Of a DNA stretch of 64,000 bases, positions 43,249 through 55,416 are shown in pieces; within the stretch, counting starts at the first letter, position 1; every line of letters begins with the position of its first letter. This DNA comes from Nothophaeocryptopus gaeumannii. Taxonomy: Eukaryota; Ascomycota; Dothideomycetes; Mycosphaerellales; Mycosphaerellaceae. The notes below the pieces were generated by a model. The model did not search any database, was not told where the DNA came from, and saw only the letters and a program-made list of their open reading frames with translations. The DNA is taken from positions 868,001 to 932,000 of the forward strand of contig JASISA010000023.1 of assembly GCA_031771865.1 (NCBI GenBank). The letters run 5' to 3'. The translations under genes and the position numbers were made by a program.

Positions 43249-44542
43249 CATATATCCCTTTGCACGCCACGCTGTTTACTTCGGGCGAACTGTCGTGGCC
43301 CGTGAGGCTCGAGAATTGGACAGAAGTTGCGTTTAGCGGCTGCTTTCGTGCAATTAGAGCGCTTGAAGCAGGCCCTCTCCACCAAAATCCCCCTATTCTG
43401 CCGACGAACGCCGTTAGCGGACGAGTGTTCAAAGGGATGCACTTCTGTCGGGTCAGAAGCGTTCGGGGGTTGCGTTCTAGAAACGGAAGGTATAAGACAT
43501 TGTTGTCCGCTTGATGACCAGGAAGACCAGTATTATTCATTCCATGTGTGGTCGAACTGATCTTTCTTCATGGTTGTGGTCTAGAAAAGCCCATTATAAG
43601 ATCAAATTGAGGTCCTGATGCATGCCGCCGAACATCATCTGCTCGGGGCCGACCGGGCTTGACATTCTTCGAACTCCGATGTTTCTACAAGAAATAGGTA
43701 CAGCGGCAACAGTCAGGAAAACAGTCCTACTTTTTCCTCGTTGATGACACGCGGGATAGCCGTTTTTCCAATGAAGAGCATCGTCGATGTAGGCTCACAA
43801 ATGACATTGCCTTGTATTTCAAGCTCATATACCGGACTCGGGTTTGGCTTATTATTCTCACATATTCCGGAGTCCGGGCGACTCCTCACTAGGTAGGCAG
43901 AAACGCGTATTACATTTCAGCCTGTTCAGCTTGATCAGCCTGACGATGAGAATCTTATCTTGCCTGTTCATGTGATCTACGCGCGTTTTGAACATTTATT
44001 GTGCTTCTTCGTTTGTTCATTATTTGTCGCGTTGTTATTTAAGAGCCATGTCCTCCGCTTCGAGAACAGCTTGCCTTTATCAAAGGAAATGTATTTCCGT
44101 GGCTCCGAGACCGGTCTGCGATGATGATCCGGAGTGGTGGCTTGTACCTCTCGAGCGTCCGATGGTGGCCAAAGCCGTCCATGTACGACGCACCGTTGAG
44201 GGTCGCTTACGGCCAGATGTTGAGTTGGAGGTTGTCCGGCGGTGGCTGTGGTGAAGCAATTGGCCTGGAAGCGCATGGATGTGCTCGCCGCATTCATCAC
44301 GCATCGTGAGCGGTCCGCCGTCAACTCTCAAGTCTCATCTGTCATCTGGGTGTCGTCCGCGGAAATCTGCGACCGGATTCTCTTGCAGGTCATTCACTCA
44401 TTTCAGTCCTATCAAGACCAGCCCTAGGTCATCGACATACCTGAGTCGGAAGAGACAACCACGAATCCAAGCTTCCCCAAAATGGCGCAACCGGCGTTAC
44501 ATGGTGGTTGTGTAGCGCCTACTCAAATGATCCCTGCCGAAC

Positions 44543-47064
44543 TCAATCCCATGCCGATCCCCAATCATCCTCGTCATCTGCTTTGGGTGCTGACTTGGCT
44601 TCCTTTGGGGTTGGCGCCTTCTTGCTTGGTACAGTAGTCTGTTTGGATGTTGTCGAAGCACGAGACAAAATAGCTGGCCGGATCGTTGCCGGAGGAGTGG
44701 ATGCTTTCTTTGCAAGTCCTTTGGGCAGCGGTCTCTTGCTGGCTTGTTTTGCTTGCGCCTGAGCGTTCAGCCAACCCTCAAAGTCAGGCTCGCCACCATC
44801 GTCGTATGCCACGCTGGCCTGGCTCAGTTTCGAGGAGTGGGACGTGCTTGACGGGGCGGGTTCGGCCCACGGGTCATCAGCGTCTACCGGCTCATCGTCG
44901 TTCATATCGCCCCAAGCTGCATCATCGGCAAAGTCTTCGTCGTCCGCGGGTGGCGGTATAGCAGCAGTTCGAAGGCCCGAAGAGACCTTTGGTACTGCCG
45001 GTGTCGACGAAGCAGGCTGGAGTGCCGCACCGAGATTGGAAGACATCCCGTTCGTTGGTGATGACGCGACGCGCTCGACTCGTGGTCTTGCAGCTGTGCC
45101 GTTGGGTTGAATCTCTCCGGTAGCGGAACTAATCTTGTTTGTGAAGGAAGAGACAGCCCAACCTATCCATTGATGACCTCCTTGTGCAGAAGGTTGAGGC
45201 GTACTCATACGTGTGCTGCCTGCAGAGGCCGTCTCGGGAGGCGGAAGCACCGTGTCCGGCAGAGTCGTTTGATATTTCCGTATCCGCTCAAGATATATGT
45301 TTAGCGTCTTGTTCGCCTGATCTCGGATCATCTTCTCCTTATCTATCAGCGAAGGGCAGATGGCCGGGAGCATCTTTGTCGCGCAGTCATCTTCGCTGAA
45401 TATGTCCGCAGTTGCCGCGAGTGCTAGAAGAGCTGCGTTACGAGCGTGCACGAATGGGTCTCGAAGAGCTCGGGAGAACGCCGCCGTGAGAATCTTTGCT
45501 CGCGAGCTGACGCCAAGGTTCCTCGCGATCTTTCCGAGACATATAGTGGTATTTGTCCGGATACCAGGCTGGTCATCGTTAGCGGTTTTTGCAAGGTGAC
45601 GAAGAAGCTCTCCGTTGATCACACGGTCAGAGAGCTTGGGAACCACGACGAGCACTGCCTTGACCGTCTGCTCCCGAACCACAGGGGCAAGATCTCCAAA
45701 GCCGGTCACCATTTGAGGAAATATCTTGTCGGAGACAAGCTTCTGGCTCAGATGGTCGATCATGTGAGGGAGATTGTCCAGAAGGCAAACCCGTAGCGCA
45801 CGGTCAGGGCTAGCGAATAGTCGTACAATGACAGGCGTAATGTTCGTATCGTACTCGTCTTCAGCCAGCTTTGACGCGATGCGCATGGCTAGTGAGAATG
45901 CGCGCGGTCCACCACCTCCAAATTCGACCGACTTGAGAAGCTCCGGTAAAATCTTGACTTTGAAGAAGTCTTCGGGAAATTCGTTCGATTCCACAACGGA
46001 TTCGAGTTCGCTGAGGCAAGAATTAGTGAGAAACATGCGTATGTGCTTGGAAAGGATCGTACCTCAGAAAGATATCCTTCTCGATATCGCTCTTCAGGCC
46101 CATGTTGTCAATGCCGTCCGTCAGCTGTATGAGAGGCGTGTCGAAGAAAGCTCCACTTCGGCTGCCTTGTTCCAAAAAATGTGCTACACTCAACCGCATT
46201 TTGGGTGCAGCATGACACAATCGCTTGTAGCTGTTCTGCATATCCACAGGAATGCCTTTGGTAGACCCAATCTGATCTTGTCCAGAGAAGCCACCGTTGA
46301 ACACCTCTGACACGAGAATGCCATAGTCGTAGGAATCGACTGCATGAGTGGGATTACGCCGTACGCTGTCCCACCCGCCCTTTGCGACTTCTGGTGGAGA
46401 GTATCTGCCGATGTCCGGAACCAGGCTGCCCTGCGTGAAGATCACGGCATCGTCCTCTTTCATGGAGCTCAAGATCTCAAGGCCTGCAATCTTCCATTCC
46501 CCGCTTTCGCTCGTGAAGATGGAGGAGGCGCGGAGGTTTCCATGCACTGAGGATGCCTCATCGTTGATGAATTTCAGTGTCTTCGCGACATTGTGTAGGC
46601 CCCATTTCAGGCTCTCTTCGCTCAAGGCTTTCCGCCTTGTTGACCAGTTCAGCGGAGTGATTCGTTCAGTCGCAATGTAGATCAGTTGGTCTGTCTGGCT
46701 TGGTGTCCAATAAGTAAGAGTCCCGATCAAAGCTCTTCATACATCAACCCACCTCGATTGTGTCCAATACTTTTACTACTCCGGGATGTCGTAGAGTCTT
46801 GAATTTGCGTAGCGCATTGCGTGCGAGGGGTAGGCGGGATCGATTAGCGTTGATGTCGAAGGAGAAGACGCTGCACTTGGAGCCATCTTCCTGTCCTCAA
46901 TCAGCATGTCGCACGTCGAGGCATCATGCATACAGATTCCGTACCCTCTTTGTCCCGTTGTGCAGAGTCCAGATGGATTGGTCGATATCGACTCGATCGC
47001 CAAAGGAGTAGGGGAAAGCTGGTCCTTTTGCGATCGACGCGACTGCCGACTTGAGGAAGTCCAT
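44543..47064 (-). CDS. SCY1/Cex1-family pseudokinase with HEAT repeats
   Basis: Four exons: 46945..47064, 46753..46890, 46063..46694 and 44543..46010 (introns 54, 58 and 52 nt; 2358 nt, 785 residues). The N-terminal kinase-like domain starts MDFLKSAVASIAKGPAFPYS. It has HGNL in place of HRD and AGLE in place of DFG, so catalysis is not expected. A middle block of helical HEAT-like repeats (FFKVKILPELLKSVEFG onward) is followed by an acidic, Ala/Pro-rich tail ending DDWGSAWD, typical of the family. Relatives (yeast Cex1, metazoan SCYL1) act in nuclear tRNA export and in COPI-dependent Golgi-ER traffic. Length agrees with Cex1 (761) and SCYL1 (about 800). Intact. Confidence 0.92.
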
Positions 47065-47637
47065 CTCCTAAGATCAGAAACTTGGTCCAGGAGTAGAAGA
47101 GGACTTCTTCTAGGCAGAAACTTCAAAGAGGCGGAGAGTTGGACGAAGGAGTGACTTGTTCTCACTGTACTCTAGCGTGGTTCAACACACGATATCAGCG
47201 CGAATGTCACGACCAGGGTCCAGCGCCCGCGAAATTAGCGTGCGGGAGTGGCCGCCGAATAGCCGTATCTGTCCTGTTCCCTGACCACGCGTTGGGAGTC
47301 GCGCCTGCCTGCTTCGTTCAATTCCACGGTCCTGACTTCCTGTCCCACCCTCTCCTCCTCTCGACAATGACTTGAATAAATCGACAAGAAGGTGCCCGAT
47401 CGGCGCTCAGCCCGTCATCCATAACACGTTGGCTTCAGTAAGCCACAACGCAAATGTCTGCGTGAAAGGCGATTCAAAGAACACCGTCACCGTGGGCAAC
47501 CACCAGAACTCCCGCCGTCTGTCTACCTTCGGTACAGCAGTGGTCACTTCCGAAGCGGACACCGCAATGGAGAAGCGACGACGGCTACTAATGCGCTTTG
47601 ATTGTTTACATACAGCTTGATAGCGAACCTCTCCGAA
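47065..47637. promoter_or_regulatory. Divergent intergenic region, SCY1 / PHD-WW gene
   Basis: About 570 bp between the two starts, expected to contain both promoters. No specific site identified. Confidence 0.35.
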
Positions 47638-50600
47638 ATGTCCCCCAACCCTTTTGCACGCATGGGTGCAAGAAGCAGTCGTGCGGAGGGCAACGAGGAC
47701 ACTCCCAGGTCTGCCACCCCGGAACTGGTAGGTACTTCCGAAATCCCCTCAACAGCAACACTACACGCCGTGATGATCATATGGTAAAAGGGCTGAAGTG
47801 GTTCCTTGACGGTCGCAGCTTCTGCATGCAGCCTGAGAAGCCCCTTTGATGTTCAAATAAAACTGAAAAGACCTGAGCACATCAAATTCGATCTCCAAAC
47901 AATATGACTGCATACTCAAGCCTATTGCTAATAAGTTCCAGGAAGATGGAGAGCTGCCAGAGCCTTTTCCCGGCCGTTCTACGCAGGTCGAAAGACATCC
48001 TGAGTCGCCACGAGGTCGTCCTGTCGATCCTCGCCTACATCGCAGGGAGCGCTCTTTGTCCCCACGTGGCGATGCATATCGACCGAGAGAGCCATATCGA
48101 AGTGCCGACACGTATCGACCCAGCGATCACTACCATCATAGCGATGCATATCGGGCTATCGACTCGTATAGACCGCAGCGATCACCACCTGCCATCCGAG
48201 ACTCATTTCAGCGTGACACGACAGAGCTCAGTCCAAGGCCTTCTCACCGTCGCGACTATCCTCCAACTTCACCTCACACGACGGACAAATTGGCACCACG
48301 ACACTCAACGACTTCCCCTCAACATAAAGGAAAACCTTCACTCACTCAGATCTCGCCACCCCCGCTCAGGCAGCATGTCGGACCTCGTCTGTACTCCGAT
48401 CTATCATGCACAAGACCGGCGTCTCCGAAGGCCATTATGCCGCCACAGGCAACGGATCAGCCGTCGAGGGTCGAAGTCAATGGTGTCAAAAGTGTACCCA
48501 CAGGTCCGTCTTCTGAGCCTGATATTCAGCATGTCCGGACTCAGCACCATATCTTCATACCCGCTACTGCTGTCACTCCAGATCCTTTCACCATCCCTCA
48601 CATTCGAGGGTTAATGCAGCGCTATGAACCTTCCGGCGTTTACATGGATGACACTGGTTTCTTCGTATCATTTCCAGATACATTGGAGGGGCGACGCGCG
48701 CTTACAAAGTGCGTCGTAGATGAGAAGGATACTTTATTACTCGGCAAACATCGCATGGACTTTCAAGTCTTTGCTTTCGGGCGTCGGATGAAGGATCATG
48801 CAACCGCCGAACAAATTGTTCATGATGCGTCCCCCGTGGAGCAGCGGGAAGATGCAATACCCGGTGAAATAGAGTCTGGCAAGTCCGCTGATCGTAAGCA
48901 TGAGTCTAGCAACAACGTACGTGATGCTACTCGCCAGCCGAATTCAAGAAATGTCCAAGCAGACGAGTCCAGCCCCGGCTTGCCAACGGAGGAAGTGACT
49001 GGAGCAATTGCCGAATCACATTCCCTCACATCTGCTCGATTGGCTGAAACCGGCGCTACTCAACAACAGAGCCTTGCTCCCAAGAACGTGCTGCGTGTTG
49101 ACAGAGACGACGCATCATCTCAAGTCAGCGAGGAGACCTTGTCTAGCAAATCAAAGACTAAGTGCCATGCTTGCTCAGGCTCGGGAGGCGCTCTGACGAA
49201 ATGCTCGTACTGTCCACGCCGATACCACTCCTGGTGTCAGCAGCCACTTGGCCGGGTTCCTTCCGCACAAGGGGTTGAATGGGAGTGTGTCAGATGTGAG
49301 AAGAAGGGCATTCGCCTCAAACGCAAAATTTCGACGAGCTCGGATATCGTTCAAGAAGCCGGGAATGGGTTTAAGAAGCAGAAAGTGCAGGACCCGCCCG
49401 ACACCTCGACCTTGGATCCCACAAGAAGCAGGAAAGCTCAAGAAGGTTCATCAGAAGGTGTAACTGCGCAATATGTAGACAAACCTGCGAACTCATTGGG
49501 CACGGATGAACTGCCATCGGGATGGTTCGAAGCCACAGCTCAGGGCGGTAGGAAGTACTACTACAACAAAGCTGAAGACAGAACTTGGGATAGACCCGCC
49601 GATGCAACCGCTCTGGCGCTGCCGTCTGGCACAAAACAGTCTTTCGAAGAAACGAGGCAAGCGATCGCAGAAAATCCCAGAGAGAGCTTCTTACGCCTAC
49701 CCGGCGAGCCATCAGAAATCGACAGGCAGCCTGCACGGCCTTCACTGATATCGCCCAGCGCTGAGGTTGCTGCGCAGTATCATGGAGGCTTTGTTTCCTC
49801 GGACTTGCCGCAACGGTCCGATCAGCCTGCCAGCAATGTTTCACAGCGTACTGACGCGGATGCACTTGTTGAACAAGCCTTTGCGGACGATCGGAAAGAA
49901 GGTGCCAGCAAGAGTACCACGGCTCCCAAGAAATCTATGTTCACGTTGATTAAGAAGAAACCTGCAGATTCTACTTCAACGCCGCAAGCACTACCAGAGA
50001 CAGTGCCTGGCGTGACTCCAAAAGAGCCGACACCTTCTCGCTCGCATGACAGCAACGACATAGTCTCATCAGAGCAGCCGCACGACGATCATGTTCAAGA
50101 TCTGGCTTCCGCCCGCCATTCACAGCTCTCGAGAGTGTCGCAGGCACCGCCGGTAGCTCCAGGCTCGTCTGTGGAGTCCTGCAGTGGAGCAAGCGCTTCT
50201 AGTCGTTCGGACGCGACACCCGAGCATGTTGGTGTGAAAGGCGATGCGGAGATGTCTCCTGCAGACAGTGTTTTGCAGACAACACGTCCTCGAAACCTCG
50301 GGCCCGCGAGGTTCAGGCCAACAAAGCCAAATTTTGTGAGCTGTAGCAAGTGCCGCATTAAAAAAGTACCTCTGAACCCATCTGGCAAAGCCGTCTGCAC
50401 CAAGTGCAAGGACCAGGAAGCCCAAGAACACCTTTCTGAGCCTGTTCAGAGGCCACAGCAACCGACGCTGGACCAAATAGCCGAAGTCAATGAATCCGCT
50501 TTCGACGACGATGAGGCAACCAGATCCGTGAATGAATCATCAGCAGAAGCAACTCATTTGCCTCCTGTGAGAAGAGCTAATCAGCCCTCGCCGATGCCTT

Positions 50601-52177
50601 CAGCTGCTTCCGGCCGCGCTCTAGACAATTTGGAGCAAGGCCATGGAGACTCAGCTGCTGTGAAAACGCCAGATCCTACATTACATCAGCAGGATGCTCA
50701 CGAATTCTTGCTGGATCACATGCAGGATGACAGCCCTGAGCAGCCTCAAGAATCCAATCCGGAAGATCAGCTGGATCAGTCGCAACGAATAGAGGAGGTG
50801 ACGTCTCGGCCGCAGCAGAGGCAACGCCGGAAGCGTGTAAGTCAGCGCAGAGATGCCGTTGACGCAATGGACCTGGGAGATGCGGAAAAACGTCCTAAGA
50901 ACACATATTGGCGTCTTATGGGAATGGCAATGTGCGTTATGCCGGACAATCAGGCTACTACGGCGATGGTCGTGAAGTGGGTGTCCGAAAACATTCCTGG
51001 ATATGAAGACATCAAAGCGGGTAAATGGGCAGGTGGTTTGCAGTCAACAATGATATTGAATGTCGAAGGCAGGTCTGGCAAACCGTTGTGTGAGAGCTTT
51101 TCGATTGATAAAGGCGATGGAAAGAAGACCAGGTGGTTTAAGTTGCTGCCTGGTCTTGCAGACACGCTTGAACAGTGGGATGAAGTTCTGCAGCAGCCTC
51201 GCTCTCCGTTGAGCAAACGCACAAACGATGGCAGCCTTGGAAATGAGGTCGACATGCAGGACGGAGATGTCCCGACCAAGGTCGGAAAGCTCAAGGACTT
51301 CTCGACAAGAGGACTCAAGAAGCTTCGTCAGTCTGGTCCCTTCTCGAAACAGAAGATCAGCCAACTCAGGGACGAGATGACAAAGTCGCAAATCGCAACT
51401 ACTCGAACCCAAATGAATACTGGCCAACACCGCAGCAAGAGCGCTCCAACTCCAGACTCTCCAACAGCAGAAAGCTCTGAAGATGAACCTTTGGTGGCAC
51501 GACATGACCGTCAGCGGAAGAGCACAAGTTTCGACAACCCGCCAGTTGAGTCGTCGACTGAGGATGTGACAATGGGCGGTACAGAGGTCGATGATGCGCC
51601 AAACGAGGATGTGACAATGGGTGGTACAGAGGTCGATGATGCGCCAGACGAGGATGAACCGTTGATTCATAGCGCCAAGTCGCCCACGGCAGCTGTCCAT
51701 GCACCATATGAAGAACGCGATGAGTGGGACGAGGAAGAGGAGCAAGATATTCTACAGATCATCAGGCAGCGACGGGAACAACGGGTCGAAATTTCTTCCC
51801 GAAATCTCTTCGAAACGTGGCCTGAGCTCGACCCTCGCAACACGTTCGACAAGGAAACCAAAATGGCAGAAATCGCTCTTCGCCCCTCTCGAAAACAGAT
51901 GTTCGGTAGATCACCCTGCCTTTCCATCCTAGGCGGATTCGTCCCGGGCGCGCCGGTTCGAGATCCGCCTTCACCTACCTCTGCGTCGCCCGTGAAGAGG
52001 ATTCCGAGGGAGAAGGCCGCTGTGGTGGATAATGATGGGACTACGATGCAGACATTTGACTCTGTAAAGGAGTTTTTTGGGATTACGGATGATCTTGTGC
52101 CGGTTTTGTATGAGGGGAATTTGGCGTATAGGCATCGCGGTGGGAATAAGAGGGTGGTTTATAAGACGAATATTTGA
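47638..52177 (+). CDS. PHD-finger, WW and winged-helix chromatin-type protein
   Basis: The long exon (47942..52177) has no in-frame ATG at its head. An upstream exon 47638..47727 (start ATGTCCCCC) joins it in phase across a 214-nt intron (gtaggt...ttccag), giving 1441 residues; the second exon is certain, the first probable. The N terminus has a loose D-x-Y-R repeat. Domains: a PHD-type finger from C438 to about 486 (CHAC..CSYC.RRYHSWC..WECVRC); a WW domain near 554-585 (LPSGWFEA, KYYYN, DRTWDRP); a small CxxC...CxxC unit near 835; and a forkhead-like winged helix at about 1016-1105 (TYWRLMGMAMCVM). The C terminus has conserved blocks (NLFETWPELDP). Nuclear, probably reading histone tails and DNA. 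The specific complex is unknown. Confidence 0.85.
51560..51649 (+). repeat. In-frame 45-bp tandem duplication inside the PHD-WW gene
   Basis: Units 51560-51604 and 51605-51649 differ at only two bases and encode two copies of EDVTMGGTEVDDAP followed by N or D. The unit adds acidic residues between the winged helix and the C-terminal blocks. Confidence 0.9.
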
Positions 52178-52238
52178 GGGTGGGGGAGTGAGCGATGGTT
52201 GGTGGTAATGCTGGAAGGGAGAGTGTGATGCAAGTGTT

Positions 52239-53533
52239 TCATCGTATGGAAGCTTCATTAATGGATGAACGGGCCTTGCGTATGGTGTCGAACTTCGACC
52301 TTTGAAAGCCGTTGTCACCGCAATTCGTGCTCAGAAGCTTGTCTGGCCCTGCACGAATGAATTTATACGTCACACTCTCTGCATCAACCTCGTCCAAACC
52401 AACCGTCTTCATAATCTTCCCGTCCTTACCGAACTTCATCATCGTCCCCTGACTAACATCACCCCATCCCATCCTCTCCAACCCATGCCAAGGATCTCTC
52501 ATAAACGTCAACAGAATGTCTTGCATCTTCTCACTCACCTCGTATTCGTACTCCGTCGATGACCCTTTCCCATTCTCGATATCCTCATAACTCCCAAACA
52601 TCATCCCTAAATCTGAGCCGTGATATGCACCCATCCAAGGAAGAGGGGAGATGTTGGGGAAATTTGCGGAATAGATATAGCGGTATGTCTTCAAACCCGC
52701 TTGATTCCTGAGGTTGGTGGTGCGTGCGGTCGGGCAGAGGAGGTAGGTGTTTGTCATTTATTGGCCTAGGGTGAAGTTGATTGAGGAGGTATGGCGGGAG
52801 AAAAGGGCGTAGGAGAGGCCTTCTTCGACTGTGGTGGAGAAGATGGCGGGCAGGGGGGGAAGGTGGCTCGAGGAGTAGTGGGTTGTGTAGTATGAGAAAA
52901 CGATGCGGTCGTCTTCCACAGGTGAGAGGGGGATTCCTACCCGGTTGGTCGCGTCTTGTGACCATTTTCCCACGAAATCAGTATCTGTTCTCAGGGAATG
53001 CTGCGCATACAGTCCAATTCTGCGGCGTCGGTTGTGTTAATACATCCCAAACTCGTAGCTACGTATGTAAATACTTCATGTCCGTTCCCGAATTTCCCTG
53101 CCGTGTCTGGTGGGAGAGCGGTCCCTGATTGTGCGAAGTAGCCTGTGACGATTGGGTCTGAGGCGAAGGCGTAGATGTGATAGTCTACAGCTGTTCCCCC
53201 AGCACTCTGAACCCAAAGCGTGATGCGTCTGGTTCTGCCGCCAAAGGAAGCGATGTTCTGTCGTACCCATTCTAATGCTGCGCGTTGGTCGAGGATCCCC
53301 ACATTCTGCTCTCCTTCTGTGAGGCCAGCGGCGTTAGGGAATCCGAAGATGTTCAGACGGTAGTCTATAGTGACTACTATGTGGGATCGGGTGCGTTGGA
53401 CGATGAGATTGTTCCCGGCCGCATTGCGGTCGCGTGATGGCCAGCGCGAGGGACACGCAAGACAGCCAGAGTGCCAATTTGTATGCTGCCATCTCCTTCC
53501 TGATTCTTTTGGCTCTTGTTTCCTTCCTCTCAC
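52239..53533 (-). pseudogene. Type-B carboxylesterase/lipase, decayed
   Basis: Three consecutive frames encode pieces of one fungal type-B carboxylesterase: 53533-52991 (HIVVTIDYRLNIFGFP, NVGILDQRAALEWVRQNI), 52973-52758 (FVGKWSQ, then PAIFSTTVEEG) and 52757-52239 (YRYIYSANFPNISPLPW, AYHGSDL). The joins are a frameshift after CMRSIP near 52990 and an in-frame TAA at 52758-52760. The nucleophile elbow reads WVQSAGG where the family has G-x-S-x-G with G before Q. The N-terminal third, including the oxyanion HGGGF region, is missing upstream of the Asn-Asn-Leu-Ile segment. Several independent lesions make a pseudogene much more likely than sequencing error. Confidence 0.85.
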
Positions 53534-54671
53534 ATTCTATCCTGAGAAAACTTGCGCATCCCTACCTTTTGGTTACATGTTTAATCCTCCCAAACTCACA
53601 GCGTCTTTAGGGCGGTTTCACAGCCATGCTCACGTCTTGGTATTCCGCGTCATTGTGCGCCTTGGCGAGGTTGGCGAGCAATCTCACTTCTCTTGACAAT
53701 TTCTGAGATACAAGCGCGATGGTTGTCTTCGAGGTGTTGAGAGGCAAGTCGGCACCGCTGCGGTTGCTGCGACGCGAGTCAGAACCGACCCACCCTGCTG
53801 TCCTCGGAGAATTGTCCCTGGCGCTTCGCGCAAACTGGACCCAAACGTGTGTCTCGACGTGCACAACTCCTTCTCTTCCCGATCGTGGCCATCACGAGGG
53901 CCCCGTCCGGCCAAGAGAAGCTGCAGGGAATCCGGTCTGACAAGGAGGCGGCGATGGGCCCATGGAATCTCGCAGCGGTTCCGGGCCAATGCAACGGCGT
54001 GCTCCAATTTCATCTTTCACCGTCCGCACACCTCTGATGACAACCGTCAACGACACGAACGGCACGCTCTTCCTCTCCGCAGCCGCCGACTCGTACACTG
54101 ACCCGTCTACAAGTCGTTCTATACACCGAAAAGCGTTGAGAAGACGAGTGTGGTCCCTTCTTCGACGTCTCCGCGCAATCAATATGCTATTCTGGAGCTC
54201 TCTCGCAGTAGAGTTATGACCTGCAGGTCGCGGCTGCATCTACAAGCCCTTTCCTTAGCCTTCGCCCATTTAGAGCTTCCGACTCTCACACCCAGCTCTC
54301 AACGTCCAATCATCACGTCGAGATATCCGCGCCTTGCCAATTTTGGATAGATGAGGATCCGTGCAGAAGAGCTTCCCCAGACGGTTCTGTGGTGATCTTT
54401 GGCTCATGAGACCTCAAACAGGGGCGTTCGACTCCTCATGAGAGAGGTGCCTGCCGTTATATTACCAGACGGGGCGCATACCTCGCTCCCTCCCTTCTTC
54501 GCCGAAGCAACCGTGAGTCTGTCGTTTTTCATCGTCTCTCGTTGAGCCAAGTTTCGTGCTTTGCATTCTTCACGTTCCGAACCATCAACAACGCGTACTT
54601 ATTGCGAAGCTCATACTACATTTTAATCACTCATCTTATTGCACAAAAGCGACTTCTCGACATCAATCAAA
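53534..54671. other. Intergenic, nothing recognised
   Basis: About 1.1 kb. Frames on both strands are short and unrelated to known families. The last ~180 bp before 54672 are pyrimidine-rich and look like the promoter and leader of the GPI-protein gene. The palindrome ctcatgag occurs twice near 54400-54450. Confidence 0.4.
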
Positions 54672-55416
54672 ATGCACGCCTCCGCTGCCTTCGCTCTGGC
54701 TGTTGCCGGCCTCGCTGCTGCTCAGTCCAGTACCACCTCTGCTGCCACTAGCAGCAGCACCGGTGCCATCTCTGGCTGCGGTACCCAGATCGACACGTAC
54801 GAGACAACACAACCCCAACCCTACCCTGCCCTCTCGCATACTGATTGCAGATTGTAGCATCATCTCCGCCTGCTTAGGCAGCACGCAACCCCAGCTCCAA
54901 GCGTGCAGCTCCCAAGACTGGGACTGTCTCTGCCAGCAATCGAACAATGTCCTAACTTGCTACAACAACTGCCCGAGCGACCCAGCCAAATTCGGTGCTC
55001 AGCAGACTAATATTTCTTACTGCAATGCTGCGAAGGCGTAAGTTTTCACTCTCTTCCACCCTCGCAAAGTCCCAAAGCAATGCGCAGCTTGCCAAGCATC
55101 CCTCCCAACCCAAAGCTTCCACCCCCCCTTTCTTGGGCCTTGCTTTGCTTACCTTTTTCTTTCTCACAGCTACGGTTCCTCCGCCTCCAGCTCAATGAGC
55201 AAAACTGCTTCTGGTTCCGCGACCGGTACTGCAACGTCTGCAGCTGCAACTGGCTCTTCGACCGCGACCACGACTTCCGGATCCTCCAGCACCGAGGAGA
55301 CATCTTCCGCTTCCGGATCCGCAGCCACTGCGTCCGCGACTCAATCTGGCTCTGCGAACAGCATGACTATCCCGGCCGGGTTTGCGGCTTTCCTGGGATT
55401 GGCTGCCCTCTTCTAG
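54672..55416 (+). CDS. GPI-anchored Ser/Thr-rich cell-surface protein
   Basis: Three exons: 54672..54796, 54858..55037 and 55170..55416 (introns 61 and 132 nt; 183 residues). A signal peptide (MHASAAFALAVAGLAAAQ) opens it. A compact Cys-rich domain follows with eight cysteines: SGCG, SACL, QACS, DWDCLCQ, LTCYNNCP, SYCN. Then comes a long Ser/Thr/Ala tail and a C-terminal hydrophobic stretch (MTIPAGFAAFLGLAALF) typical of a GPI-attachment signal. The pattern matches a common fungal family of GPI-anchored Ser/Thr-rich proteins; it is not a canonical CFEM spacing. It probably sits in the cell wall or plasma membrane, O-glycosylated. The first intron uses the acceptor at 54857; using the ag at 54850 would give an early stop. 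Confidence 0.82.

Larger units (their letters stand above)
40079..44542. other. Gene-poor stretch, largest in the window
   Basis: About 4.5 kb without a confident gene. It holds short simple repeats ((gcagt)n near 40655 and (ca)n near 41176), the GGTGCACCGA repeats at 43144-43248, and the small frame at 42725-42985. The left end should hold the RGS promoter and leader. Confidence 0.45.

Noticed and set aside
43985..44331. Overlapping frames on both strands near the SCY1 3' end
   Set aside because: Mutually antisense, no family similarity, and probably 3' flank of the SCY1 gene.
53684..54239. Minus-strand frames upstream of the esterase pseudogene, considered as its missing N terminus
   Set aside because: They lack the GIPYAQPP and HGGGF-type landmarks expected there.
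54420..54450. ggcgttcgactcctc, resembling a tRNA T-loop
   Set aside because: The 5' and 3' stem halves are not complementary and no cloverleaf can be drawn.
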